Positions 1 to 6,446 of a stretch of 6,446 nucleotides of DNA are shown here, piece by piece. The position numbers were made by a program, and so were the translations under genes. The stretch is taken from the NCBI GenBank assembly GCA_030609605.1, contig JAUWBY010000132.1:1-6446 (forward strand), given 5' to 3'. Source of the DNA: Candidatus Eiseniibacteriota bacterium (GTDB lineage: Bacteria; Joyebacterota; Joyebacteria; Joyebacterales; Joyebacteraceae). The stretch's first letter is position 1. Each line of letters starts with the position of its first letter. The notes below the pieces were generated by a model that saw nothing but the letters and a program-made list of their open reading frames with translations, was not told the DNA's origin and made no database searches.

Positions 1-800
1 GGCAGAACCCTCTGTACGTTGTCGTAGAGCCCGCCACCGGTGATGTGCGCAAGCCCATGAACGCGCTTGTCGCCGAGGAACGGCTCGATGGCGCTCAAGT
101 ACTCACGGTGGATCTTCAGGAGCTCCTCGCCCACCGTGCAGCCAAGATCGGGCACACGCGAGTCCACAGTCAGCCCCTCCTCCTCGAAGAGGAGGTGGCG
201 CGCCAGCGAGTAGCCGTTCGTGTGAAGCCCGGTGGATGGTAGTCCGAGAAGGACATCGCCCGGCGCGATGGGAGGAACACCATCGACATCAGCCTTCCTC
301 ACGATGCCGATCATGCAACCGACAAGATCGATCTCGCCCTCGCAGTACACGCCCGGCATCTCTGCAGTCTCCCCCGCCAGTAGATTGCACCCGACTACCC
401 GACAGGCCTTGGCCATGCCCTGAACCGTCTCCGCAACGTGCTCGGGAGTGATACTGGAACTGGCGAAGTAGTCGGCGAAGATCAGGGGACGTGCGCGCTG
501 AACAAGGAGGTCGTCGACGCAGTGGTTCACAAGATCCTGCCCGACCGTGTCGTAGCGTCCCTGCATGGCCGCAATCTTGAGCTTCGTCCCGACCCCATCG
601 ATCGTCACCGCGAGGATATCGCGCCCGCACCCAGCGGAAGCCAGATCATAAAGCCCCGCGAAGGCGCCGTAGTCGCAGCAGACGTTCTCGTCCCACGTCG
701 ACCGCACGGCCGAGCCCATCAGCTTCACGGCGTCCATACCCGCATCGATGTTGACACCGGCGCGGGAGTACGCGGTTTCGGTGGTCCGTTTGTCTTTCAC
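1..800 (-). CDS. purM: Phosphoribosylformylglycinamidine cyclo-ligase (AIR synthetase), 3' end cut by window
   Basis: PurM catalyses the ATP-dependent ring closure of FGAM to AIR, the fifth step of de novo purine synthesis, as a cytoplasmic dimer. The reading frame is open from the GTG at 798-800 to the window edge and gives 266 complete residues. The family usually has about 340-350, so roughly 80 C-terminal residues are missing. Family landmarks are clear: the N-terminal YSRAGVNIDAG (residues 11-21), DGVGTK (68-73), a VNHCVDDLL segment (91-99), GETAEMPG (143-150), LPSTGLHTNGYSLAR (187-201) and AHITGGGL (251-258). The GTG start is chosen because the conserved YxxAGV motif lies close behind it and a strong Shine-Dalgarno sequence lies 7 bases before it; the first in-frame ATG (residue 22) would cut into that motif. 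The stop of the upstream regulator gene is 70 bases away. No defect is visible. The family call is firm. Confidence 0.97.
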   Translation of the reverse strand, partial: MKDKRTTETAYSRAGVNIDAGMDAVKLMGSAVRSTWDENVCCDYGAFAGLYDLASAGCGRDILAVTIDGVGTKLKIAAMQGRYDTVGQDLVNHCVDDLLVQRARPLIFADYFASSSITPEHVAETVQGMAKACRVVGCNLLAGETAEMPGVYCEGEIDLVGCMIGIVRKADVDGVPPIAPGDVLLGLPSTGLHTNGYSLARHLLFEEEGLTVDSRVPDLGCTVGEELLKIHREYLSAIEPFLGDKRVHGLAHITGGGLYDNVQRVL

Positions 801-807
801 TGGATCG

Positions 808-816
808 CCTCCCCCC
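808..816 (-). promoter_or_regulatory. Ribosome binding site of purM
   Basis: On the minus strand this reads GGGGGGAGG, followed by 7 bases and then GTG. The strong match and good spacing decide the GTG start over internal ATG codons. Confidence 0.8.
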
Positions 817-840
817 TAGATTCCGGCTCGGGTGACTTAG

Positions 841-853
841 CAGCGCGGCGCTG
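841..853. repeat. Short perfect inverted repeat between the regulator gene and purM
   Basis: CAGCGC and GCGCTG are separated by a single G, and the symmetry does not extend further. The repeat lies 18 bases after the stop of the large regulator gene and 25 bases before the purM Shine-Dalgarno sequence. The one-base centre makes a full-length RNA stem impossible, and no T-run follows in the direction of transcription, so it is a poor terminator. It could be a protein-binding site or chance in GC-rich DNA. I see no convincing sigma-70 or sigma-54 promoter in the surrounding 70-base gap. Confidence 0.3.
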
Positions 854-870
854 GAGTTCCAAGTGGAATG

Positions 871-3800
871 CTACTTCTCATCCGGGGTCAGATTCAACCT
901 TGCTATCTTCTTGAGAAGCCCCTGTCTGCTCAGCCCGAGTGCCTCAGCGGTTCGCGACTTGTTCCATTTGTGCTCACCAAGCATCTGCAGGATGACTCTG
1001 CGCTCTACACCTTCAACCATGTCCTTGAGTGAGAGTTGAACATTCGGCCTAGGCGGCTTGACAACAACTTCGACAGAGCGAAATCTCTCCGAAAGCGATT
1101 GTGCGGATATCGGCAACCTCGGCTTGGACAGGGCAACAGCTCGCTGGATCTCGTTCTCCAATTCTCGCACATTGCCGGGCCAGTCGTAATTCACGAGGAT
1201 ATCCATCGCATGATCAGTGAAGCCTGAAATGCTCTTGTCGCACTCGTCGGAAAAGAGATCAAGGAAGTGTTGGGCCAAGAGAGGTATGTCGTCTCTCCTC
1301 TCCCTGAGGGTCGGCATGCGCATACGGACCACGTTCAGACGATAGAAAAGATCCTCACGAAAGCGACCCGCCTTCACTTCTTCTTCAAGCGATTTGTTGG
1401 TGGCCGCGACTATTCGGACATCCACTGTGATGGAATCTGTCGCCCCAACTCTGCGGATCTCACCGTCCTGCAAGACACGCAACAGCTTCACCTGGAGCGA
1501 CGGTGGCATGTCTGCGATTTCATCAAGGAAGAACGTACCTCGATCAGCCGCTTCGAAGAGCCCTCCCTTCTCCTTCAGTGCCCCTGTGAATGCGCCGCGA
1601 ACGTGACCGAAGAGCTCGCTTTCGAGCAACTGCTCCGGGAGCGCCGCGCAGTTCTGCGGCACAAAGCGCGCGTGCTTGCGGGAACTGTTGAAGTGTATGG
1701 CTCGAGCGACCAGTTCCTTCCCTGTTCCTGAGTCACCCTCTATGAGCACTGTGACTGATGTGGCCGCGACCTTCTGGAGAAGGGAGAAGAGTTCCTGCAT
1801 CTTGACGCTCTGACCGATGATGTTCGCAAAGGAGAATCGACTGTCGACTTCCCAGCGAAGCGTCTCCAGTTCCTCCTCCAGATCAGCACGCAACCGGACA
1901 TTGTCTATCGCAGTCGCTGCCTGTGCGGCCAGCGCCTCCGCGAAGCGCACATCTTCGTCGGAGAAAGTCGCGTCCCTCTTGCGATAATCAAGATAGAGAA
2001 GACCGATGAGCTGCTCCCGCAGCATCATTGGGATGACAAGGAGGCTTCTCAAGTCGTGCTTGGCAAGGAGTATTGAGAGCGGGCCGGAGCGCTGATCATC
2101 GTGTGCGACGCGGATGATCGGCTCACTCTCTGCCAGGTGCTTCAGGAAGACGGGAACCTGTTCCTGAACTTCCAGCTCCACACCCTCGCGCTCACAGAGC
2201 GATGACTGGTGTGTGATCCCTGTCGATCCAGACTGCAGGAGGTGTACTACCACTGTCTCAGCAGGGATGCCTGCAGCGGCAATGTCGGCGAGTTCGCGCG
2301 CAGCCTCCCTCTGTGACTCCGACGATGCCAGGACCTGGCTTGACCTGTAGAGCGACGCCAGATGCTCCCGCTCGCCGGGAAGCTCCGCTGCGGGAAGTTG
2401 GAGGGCCCCGGCCATCTCAGCGAGTTCCTCCTGAATCACACGCGAATCTCGCCGAGCGCCAAGATCACGGAAGGTGTCCCGGGCTTCCTCGAGTAACACT
2501 ACGGCATCACGCGATTCGCCCCTCTCCCGGTGGACCCGGGCCGTCGCTGCCAGTGACTGGGCCAGTTCGTACGGCGCCCCCATCGCGCGGAGTGCATCTG
2601 TCGCCTCGCCGCACAGTCCCAAGGCTCGATCCAGCTCACCGACGCACGCCGCTATCTCACCCAGCACGCGAGATGAGTTGGCGATTTCGAGGCGGTTCTC
2701 GATTCTCGTCGATAGCTTGTGCGCCTCCTCTGCGGACTCACGCGCGTCCCCGTGCCGTCCCTGAGTCAATAGCGCCTCTGCCCGAGCGCGAAGCAACTCC
2801 GGAAGGTCATCGACACTTCCCACCTCACTCATGAGCGCTTCGGCTCGATCGTAGTACCCGAGGGCGAAGCCGGGATTCCCACGGGCGAATTCGAGCTGAC
2901 CCATGTCGACCAGAATCATCGCAAGACCCCATTCATCCCCTGTTCTCTCCGCCCAAGAGGAAGCATCTTGGAGACACTGCGCTGCCTTTTCGAATACCCC
3001 ACGACGAGTCCAAAGACACCCCATGTTCAGCAGCGCCAGCTGCGACTGATAAGGAATACCTGCACTGGAGGCCAGCGATAGCGCCTCTGCAAGATGCTCC
3101 TCCGCCACGTCCCAGTTCCCTAGGCGCATGTTCGTCCATCCTACATTGCTCACATAGACACTCAGAGGGGTACAGCCGTTCTCATCCTCGCGAGATGCCT
3201 GTACGGCCCGAATAGACCATGCCAAGGATGATTTCCACTCACAGAGAGCGTGCAGAGCGTTACCCTTGGAGCTGTAGCTCCGAGCCACTAGATCACTTCT
3301 GCCAGTACCCTCAAGCAAAGCGATGCTCTCATCGGCAAGTCGGTCGACCTCGCGGAACTCACCCCTCACTTGATGCACCATGCAGAAAGAGAGACGGATA
3401 CCAGCTGTGCGGATGCGGTTCTTGCTCTCCATCGATAACTCAAGAGCTCTATCCAATGCACGCAGAGCCCCGTCGGGATCCCCGCTGAGTATCGCCGCTC
3501 TCCCCAGCAACCAGAGGAGTTCGATGAGTTCGTCGTCAGGCGCCGATGGATTCTGTGCCGCCACCTCCAAGCCGAGCCGGGACACTCTGGCACACGATGA
3601 TGTTCTACCTGCGCGCCAGTAACCGGCGGATAGGTAGACCAGAGAGGACAGGGTGCTGTCAGCCACATCGCTGGAAGAGGTCAGGATCTCGTCAACGAGA
3701 TCGAGATGGCGCTCCGATTCATCGAGGCGGTCTGCATCGAGAGCAGTGATGGTCGCAGCGAGTGCGATCGGCAGGGCGTTGCCATACCGCCCCGCGCGGG

Positions 3801-5730
3801 CCAGGTGCCATGCCACGGCTCCATCACATCTTCTCTCTGGAGGATCATCATCACCAGACTCGTTCAAAATGTGAGCTACTTGCTCGTGCAGTTTTCGCTT
3901 CAAGTCCCCATCTGATTCAGGCCACAACAACCTGCTGACGGCATCGTCAGTCAGGCCGCTGATATCACGAGAGCGAGAGAGTGAAGCAAGGTTGAGCAGG
4001 TCCAGTCGCCGAAGTGCCTCATTCACGTCCAGCACTAGGAGACCGGTGATCTGAGCGATTATGTCGCCAGTTATCCCGGGTCCGAGAGCAGCGATACGTG
4101 CGACTTCCAGCTCAGCGCTTGAGAGATCGGCCAACCTCTTTCTGAGCATTTCCCAGACCGAATCCGGCACACCCGCCTCGTCTGCTCGAGACACATCCAG
4201 CACGAGACCCTCGGGGGACCTCTGAAGGCAGCCCTTCGAAGCCAGGAACTCGGTCAGTTCCCTGACGAATTGAGGACTGCTGTCCGTGTGTTCGACCAAC
4301 CAGTCCACAAACCCACTACATGGCGTCGTACCTGCGGTTTCCCCGACCAGGAGACCTACCTCGTGCCACAACATGGCACCGATTTCCTCAAACTGAACGG
4401 TGAACAGCTCCCCAGGTGTTTTCCTGCCAACCGCCAACCACGCCGGCTCAGATTCGGAGGAAATCTGATCACACAGAACGAGCAACAGCTTCGGGCCTCT
4501 CACAGCAGAGGCGCCCGCAACGATGATCTCAAGACCCTCAGAAGATAAGGTCTCGATTCCATCGACAAGCAGAATGGCAGGTCCTCTGGAGCCAGCATAT
4601 GGATCCAGGTCTGCGATCCGAATGACAGACCGCTCCGGTTCTAGGGCATTCCTGCTTTGTACTTGACGCAGAGCGTCCCAAGAGACTTCCGCGAAGCGAC
4701 CGCCCTCGGCGAGCGTCTCTATCCGGTACAGTCGACCCAGCGTGCTCTTGCCCACTCCCCTTGGACCCACAAGAACGAGAACATGCCCCCCGCTACGCAG
4801 AGCTCTGCGCTTGGCCCAGCGAAACAGATAGAGAGCATCATCACGCGTCACGATCCCGCCGTCGCGCCGGAGTGATACATCCAGGCCTAGGACCGTGAGA
4901 TCGGCGCCACGGAGTAGACTCCTGGCCTCCTGAGCTCCTCTGGGTCTCAGAGCCTCTTCTGGCGACAGCATCTTGCCAAGTACACTATGAAGACCAACTG
5001 GAAGCTCGGATCTGATCTCTGACAGAACCTCAATTGGATCAGAAGACCCGCCGGAGGCTCCTCCCAGCATTGCAGCCAGAAGTTCGATAGCGATTCTGCC
5101 AACCGAGAGAAGATCCGTGTGTACCCCGCTTTCGAAATGCGGAGCTGATTCGAATGGCGATCGAGCGGTGCAATCGAACCCCTGGTCGGACCTTCGACGG
5201 CACGCATGATGGAATCCGATCACATGTACTGAGACGGGCGTTGCGGAATCGCTGTCAGTCGATACCCACACACAATCGCGCGTGAGCGCCGTGTGTGCAA
5301 ATCCAACTGCGTGCAGGTAGTCGAGGAAACCAAGGAGTGAATCAAGCAGGGATGTAATGTTCTCGACATCGGCGTAGGCTTGAGCCCAACTGCCGAGAGA
5401 CTGCCACGGTCCGTCGGATTCCAGAAAGAGACTCGGACTACGAACAGACCGTGGAGAGAGACCGAGCACTCTGGGGACGAGGGGATGAGCCAGTCTGGAT
5501 AGTGTGCCGAACTCCTTGAGTAGTCCGGATGACTGCGGGGAGCCACGGTCTCTCGTGTGTGTTAGGAACTCAACGCCAACAACGCCTCCCGTATGTGTGT
5601 TGCGGCCTTCCCACAGCTCAACGCCGTTGAGAGTACCGAGTTGCCTCATGAGCTCACAATCGAATGGTCGGTCTCCATCACAAGTGATATGGTGATTGCG
5701 TTTCTCGCAACGACCGTTCTCTGATGTCAT
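871..5730 (-). CDS. Giant sigma-54-dependent transcription activator: pseudokinase, STAND ATPase, TPR, GAF, AAA+, Fis-type HTH
   Basis: This 1619-residue protein should be a cytoplasmic enhancer-binding activator that remodels RNA polymerase-sigma-54 at its target promoters. Domains in order are a degenerate kinase fold (about 28-275), a STAND-type P-loop ATPase with a helical/winged-helix tail (about 293-620), a TPR-like array (about 637-1090), a GAF domain (about 1120-1280) with a trailing coiled coil, a sigma-54 AAA+ domain (about 1302-1535) and a Fis-type HTH (about 1575-1614). There is no receiver domain, so aspartate phosphorylation is not the trigger; the N-terminal modules and GAF domain are the likely sensors. 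No signal peptide or membrane segment is visible. The frame is intact, ending at TAG (871-873). ATG at 5728-5730 is chosen for its Shine-Dalgarno sequence; Met28 is an alternative with a weak one. The first 27 residues hold Cys8, Cys17, Cys25 and a His pair, of unknown meaning. The gene follows the HD-GYP gene by 59 bases. Its ligand and targets are unknown. Confidence 0.93.
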   Translation of the reverse strand: MTSENGRCEKRNHHITCDGDRPFDCELMRQLGTLNGVELWEGRNTHTGGVVGVEFLTHTRDRGSPQSSGLLKEFGTLSRLAHPLVPRVLGLSPRSVRSPSLFLESDGPWQSLGSWAQAYADVENITSLLDSLLGFLDYLHAVGFAHTALTRDCVWVSTDSDSATPVSVHVIGFHHACRRRSDQGFDCTARSPFESAPHFESGVHTDLLSVGRIAIELLAAMLGGASGGSSDPIEVLSEIRSELPVGLHSVLGKMLSPEEALRPRGAQEARSLLRGADLTVLGLDVSLRRDGGIVTRDDALYLFRWAKRRALRSGGHVLVLVGPRGVGKSTLGRLYRIETLAEGGRFAEVSWDALRQVQSRNALEPERSVIRIADLDPYAGSRGPAILLVDGIETLSSEGLEIIVAGASAVRGPKLLLVLCDQISSESEPAWLAVGRKTPGELFTVQFEEIGAMLWHEVGLLVGETAGTTPCSGFVDWLVEHTDSSPQFVRELTEFLASKGCLQRSPEGLVLDVSRADEAGVPDSVWEMLRKRLADLSSAELEVARIAALGPGITGDIIAQITGLLVLDVNEALRRLDLLNLASLSRSRDISGLTDDAVSRLLWPESDGDLKRKLHEQVAHILNESGDDDPPERRCDGAVAWHLARAGRYGNALPIALAATITALDADRLDESERHLDLVDEILTSSSDVADSTLSSLVYLSAGYWRAGRTSSCARVSRLGLEVAAQNPSAPDDELIELLWLLGRAAILSGDPDGALRALDRALELSMESKNRIRTAGIRLSFCMVHQVRGEFREVDRLADESIALLEGTGRSDLVARSYSSKGNALHALCEWKSSLAWSIRAVQASREDENGCTPLSVYVSNVGWTNMRLGNWDVAEEHLAEALSLASSAGIPYQSQLALLNMGCLWTRRGVFEKAAQCLQDASSWAERTGDEWGLAMILVDMGQLEFARGNPGFALGYYDRAEALMSEVGSVDDLPELLRARAEALLTQGRHGDARESAEEAHKLSTRIENRLEIANSSRVLGEIAACVGELDRALGLCGEATDALRAMGAPYELAQSLAATARVHRERGESRDAVVLLEEARDTFRDLGARRDSRVIQEELAEMAGALQLPAAELPGEREHLASLYRSSQVLASSESQREAARELADIAAAGIPAETVVVHLLQSGSTGITHQSSLCEREGVELEVQEQVPVFLKHLAESEPIIRVAHDDQRSGPLSILLAKHDLRSLLVIPMMLREQLIGLLYLDYRKRDATFSDEDVRFAEALAAQAATAIDNVRLRADLEEELETLRWEVDSRFSFANIIGQSVKMQELFSLLQKVAATSVTVLIEGDSGTGKELVARAIHFNSSRKHARFVPQNCAALPEQLLESELFGHVRGAFTGALKEKGGLFEAADRGTFFLDEIADMPPSLQVKLLRVLQDGEIRRVGATDSITVDVRIVAATNKSLEEEVKAGRFREDLFYRLNVVRMRMPTLRERRDDIPLLAQHFLDLFSDECDKSISGFTDHAMDILVNYDWPGNVRELENEIQRAVALSKPRLPISAQSLSERFRSVEVVVKPPRPNVQLSLKDMVEGVERRVILQMLGEHKWNKSRTAEALGLSRQGLLKKIARLNLTPDEK
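889..1827 (-). other. Sigma-54 AAA+ activator domain and Fis-type HTH (protein residues ~1302-1614)
   Basis: All key motifs of an active bacterial enhancer-binding protein are present: Walker A GDSGTGKE (1332-1339), the sigma-54 contact loop GAFTGA (1379-1384) within ESELFGHVRGAFTGA, Walker B GTFFLDEIADMP (1398-1409), sensor 1 VAATN (1441-1445), the arginine-finger region FREDLFYRLNV (1457-1467), and sensor 2 WPGNVREL (1517-1524). The C-terminal helix-turn-helix runs through NKSRTAEALGLSRQGLLKKI (1590-1609), the classic Fis-type DNA-binding element. ATPase activity and sigma-54 engagement are therefore expected to be intact. Confidence 0.96.
1891..2373 (-). other. GAF domain and start of the coiled-coil linker (protein residues ~1120-1280)
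   Basis: The GAF signature is the strand pair around SLLVIPMMLREQLIGLLYLD (1229-1248), followed by FSDEDVRFAEALAAQAATAI (1256-1275), the usual last helix. That helix continues into a charged coiled coil to about residue 1297, which leads straight into the AAA+ domain. This layout matches FhlA- and NorR-like activators, in which the GAF domain senses a small ligand and restrains or releases the AAA+ ring. The ligand cannot be read from the sequence. Confidence 0.85.
2461..3822 (-). other. TPR-like helical repeat array (protein residues ~637-1090)
   Basis: About ten to eleven units of roughly 34-40 residues follow the pattern of helix, G at the turn, A at helix-B position, then a second helix. 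Clear units include LGRAAILSGDPDGALRALDR (742-761), VGWTNMRLGNWDVAEEHLAE (863-882), MGQLEFARGNPGFALGYYDR (943-962), ARAEALLTQGRHGDARESAE (982-1001) and ATARVHRERGESRDAVVLLE (1062-1081). Spacing of 38-42 residues between units suits the longer TPR form found in MalT-like and STAND regulators. The array is expected to bind a protein or small ligand and relay this to the ATPase modules. Confidence 0.85.
3871..4854 (-). other. STAND/AAA_16-like ATPase module (protein residues ~293-620)
   Basis: The Walker A motif is GPRGVGKST (322-330). The likely Walker B is AILLVDGIETL (385-395), with Asp390 followed by Gly where many STAND proteins have a second Asp. A KLLLVLCDQ strand (414-422) sits where sensor 1 is expected. 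After it come helical and winged-helix-like segments, then a DDAVSRLLW...LHEQVAHIL stretch (595-622) typical of the junction between such ATPases and TPR arrays in MalT/PknK-like proteins. Such modules usually act as nucleotide-driven switches for self-association. The exact subfamily is not certain. Confidence 0.75.
4906..5649 (-). other. Kinase-like domain lacking catalytic residues (protein residues ~28-275)
   Basis: The fold is recognisable from an N-lobe start (LGTLNGVELWEGR, residues 31-43), the LDYLHAVGFAH helix and loop (136-146), HTDLLSVGRIAIELL (204-218, matching the subdomain IX SDxYSLGxxLYEL pattern) and a closing LRPRGAQEA (261-269, matching RPxxA). The active residues are replaced. 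The glycine-rich loop is lost. The VAVK lysine is Glu54 in VGVEFL. HRDLKPEN reads HTALTRDC (146-153), so the catalytic Asp is Ala148, Lys is Thr150 and the metal-binding Asn is Cys153. DFG reads GFH (172-174). The domain therefore probably acts as a scaffold or sensor, not as an enzyme. Confidence 0.8.
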
Positions 5731-5733
5731 CCA

Positions 5734-5742
5734 CTCCTCCCC
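5734..5742 (-). promoter_or_regulatory. Ribosome binding site of the sigma-54 activator gene
   Basis: On the minus strand this reads GGGGAGGAG, followed by TGG and ATG. The core GGAGG is 5 bases from the start. It lies in a purine-rich run within the 59-base gap after the HD-GYP stop. I see neither a convincing promoter nor a terminator in that gap, which favours co-transcription of the two genes. Confidence 0.7.
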
Positions 5743-5789
5743 ATACCCTCTCCACAGCCCATGATCCAGTCGCTGGTTCAGCTCAAGAA

Positions 5790-6446
5790 CTACTCTGCCC
5801 CGATCTTCACACCTCCATCCGAGATAAGTCCCAGGAAGACGTCGACCACTTCCGCATCGAAATCTGTGCCCCTCCCCAGTCGCAGCTCCTCCATCGCCGC
5901 ATCCATGTCCAGGCCGCGCCTGTAGGGACGATCGGACATCATCGCATCGAATGCGTCCGCCACCTTTACGATCCTTGCCCCGATTGGGATCTCCTTGCCC
6001 TCGAGCCCATCGGGATAGCCCTTCCCATCACAGCGCTCATGGTGGTAGAGCACGATCTCGCGCGCTCCCTTCAGGAAGTGAAGATCGGAGACGATTCTGG
6101 CGCCGGTCTCCGGGTGTTTCCGCATCACTTTCCATTCATCATCAGTGAGCTTCCCCGGCTTGAGGAGCACGTCATGTTGTATCGCGATCTTGCCCATATC
6201 GTGAAGGAGGCTGGCGTACTCGACCATCAGGACGCGCCGCTCAGAGAGCCCCATTCGCCGAGCTATGCTCGTCGAGTACTCGGTCACTCGTTCGGAATGA
6301 CCGCTCGTGAACGGATCGCTCGCATCGATCGCCGACGTGAGAGCTCTTACCGTATCCATGTGGGTTTCGCGCATGTCGATGTACAGCTTGAAAGAGTGCC
6401 GGGCAAGGATCAGAGGCACGAAGAACAGTGCTACGCCTGGGATGCC
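5790..6446 (-). CDS. HD-GYP domain cyclic di-GMP phosphodiesterase, 5' end cut by window
   Basis: HD-GYP enzymes hydrolyse the second messenger cyclic di-GMP to pGpG or GMP. The frame is open to the window edge and gives 218 residues before TAG at 5790-5792. The fragment begins with GIPGVALFFVPLILARHSFK, which looks like the end of a membrane helix followed by a juxtamembrane helix, so the true start and sensor part probably lie outside the window; the in-frame GTG at 6417-6419 is unlikely to be the start. Numbered from the fragment's first residue, metal and catalytic residues are complete: GHSERV His50, HDMGK (82-86), KHPE His111, HHERCDGKGYP (135-145, containing GYP) and ADAFDAM Asp164. 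The last stretch, DFDAEVVDVFLGLI, matches the usual domain end. The protein is probably an active, membrane-anchored phosphodiesterase. The sigma-54 activator gene starts 59 bases downstream. Confidence 0.93.
   Translation of the reverse strand, partial: GIPGVALFFVPLILARHSFKLYIDMRETHMDTVRALTSAIDASDPFTSGHSERVTEYSTSIARRMGLSERRVLMVEYASLLHDMGKIAIQHDVLLKPGKLTDDEWKVMRKHPETGARIVSDLHFLKGAREIVLYHHERCDGKGYPDGLEGKEIPIGARIVKVADAFDAMMSDRPYRRGLDMDAAMEELRLGRGTDFDAEVVDVFLGLISDGGVKIGAE

Noticed and set aside
289..630. 113-codon minus-strand open frame
   Set aside because: It overlaps purM in another frame and is rich in Arg, Gly and Cys with no domain. PurM motifs in the overlapping frame are unambiguous.
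438..914. 158-codon open frame on the plus strand
   Set aside because: It lies antisense to purM and the end of the regulator gene, and its translation matches no family I recognise. The minus-strand frames are clearly the real genes.
1267..1731. 154-codon open frame on the plus strand
   Set aside because: It is antisense to the sigma-54 AAA+ domain, whose motifs are all intact on the minus strand. Composition looks like a reverse-strand shadow.
2313..2834. 173-codon plus-strand frame rich in Pro, Arg and His
   Set aside because: It is antisense to the GAF/TPR region. The low-complexity Pro/Arg/His composition is typical of a shadow frame in GC-rich DNA.
5731..5789. Possible promoter (TTGAGC, 17 bases, CATGGG) between the HD-GYP and activator genes
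   Set aside because: The -10 box does not resemble TATAAT, and nothing else supports it. Reading through from the HD-GYP gene is the simpler explanation.
6417..6419. GTG as the start of the HD-GYP gene
   Set aside because: The frame stays open to the window edge with a hydrophobic GIPGVALFF stretch before it that fits a membrane helix, so the gene most likely begins outside the window.

Overview
This window comes from a bacterium of moderately high GC content. All three recognisable genes lie on the minus strand, so they read from high to low coordinates. In reading order they are the 3' part of an HD-GYP phosphodiesterase gene (cut by the right edge), a single 4.86-kb gene for a 1619-residue multidomain sigma-54 activator, and the 5' part of purM (cut by the left edge). 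There are no RNA genes, insertion sequences, CRISPR arrays or phage genes. No gap between genes exceeds about 70 bases. The lineage cannot be fixed from this sequence. The sigma-54 activator implies a host with RpoN, and the giant kinase-like/ATPase/TPR regulator suggests an environmental bacterium with elaborate signalling.

Right part (5790-6446): the fragment holds a complete HD-GYP catalytic domain preceded by the end of a hydrophobic, probably membrane-embedded segment. It is expected to degrade cyclic di-GMP. Its stop codon is 59 bases before the start of the giant gene, so the two may share a transcript.

Centre (871-5730): the giant protein reads, from its N terminus, as a kinase-like domain that has lost its catalytic residues, a STAND-type P-loop ATPase, about ten TPR-like repeats, a GAF domain, a coiled-coil linker, a complete sigma-54 AAA+ activator domain with GAFTGA, and a Fis-type helix-turn-helix. 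It resembles the kinase/ATPase/GAF/histidine-kinase fusions of cyanobacteria and other bacteria, but the output here is direct sigma-54 transcription activation and the kinase part looks dead. This is the most interesting object in the window.

Left part (1-800): purM is a housekeeping purine biosynthesis gene with a GTG start and a strong ribosome binding site. It begins 70 bases after the regulator stops. Nothing suggests a functional tie to the regulator beyond shared orientation.
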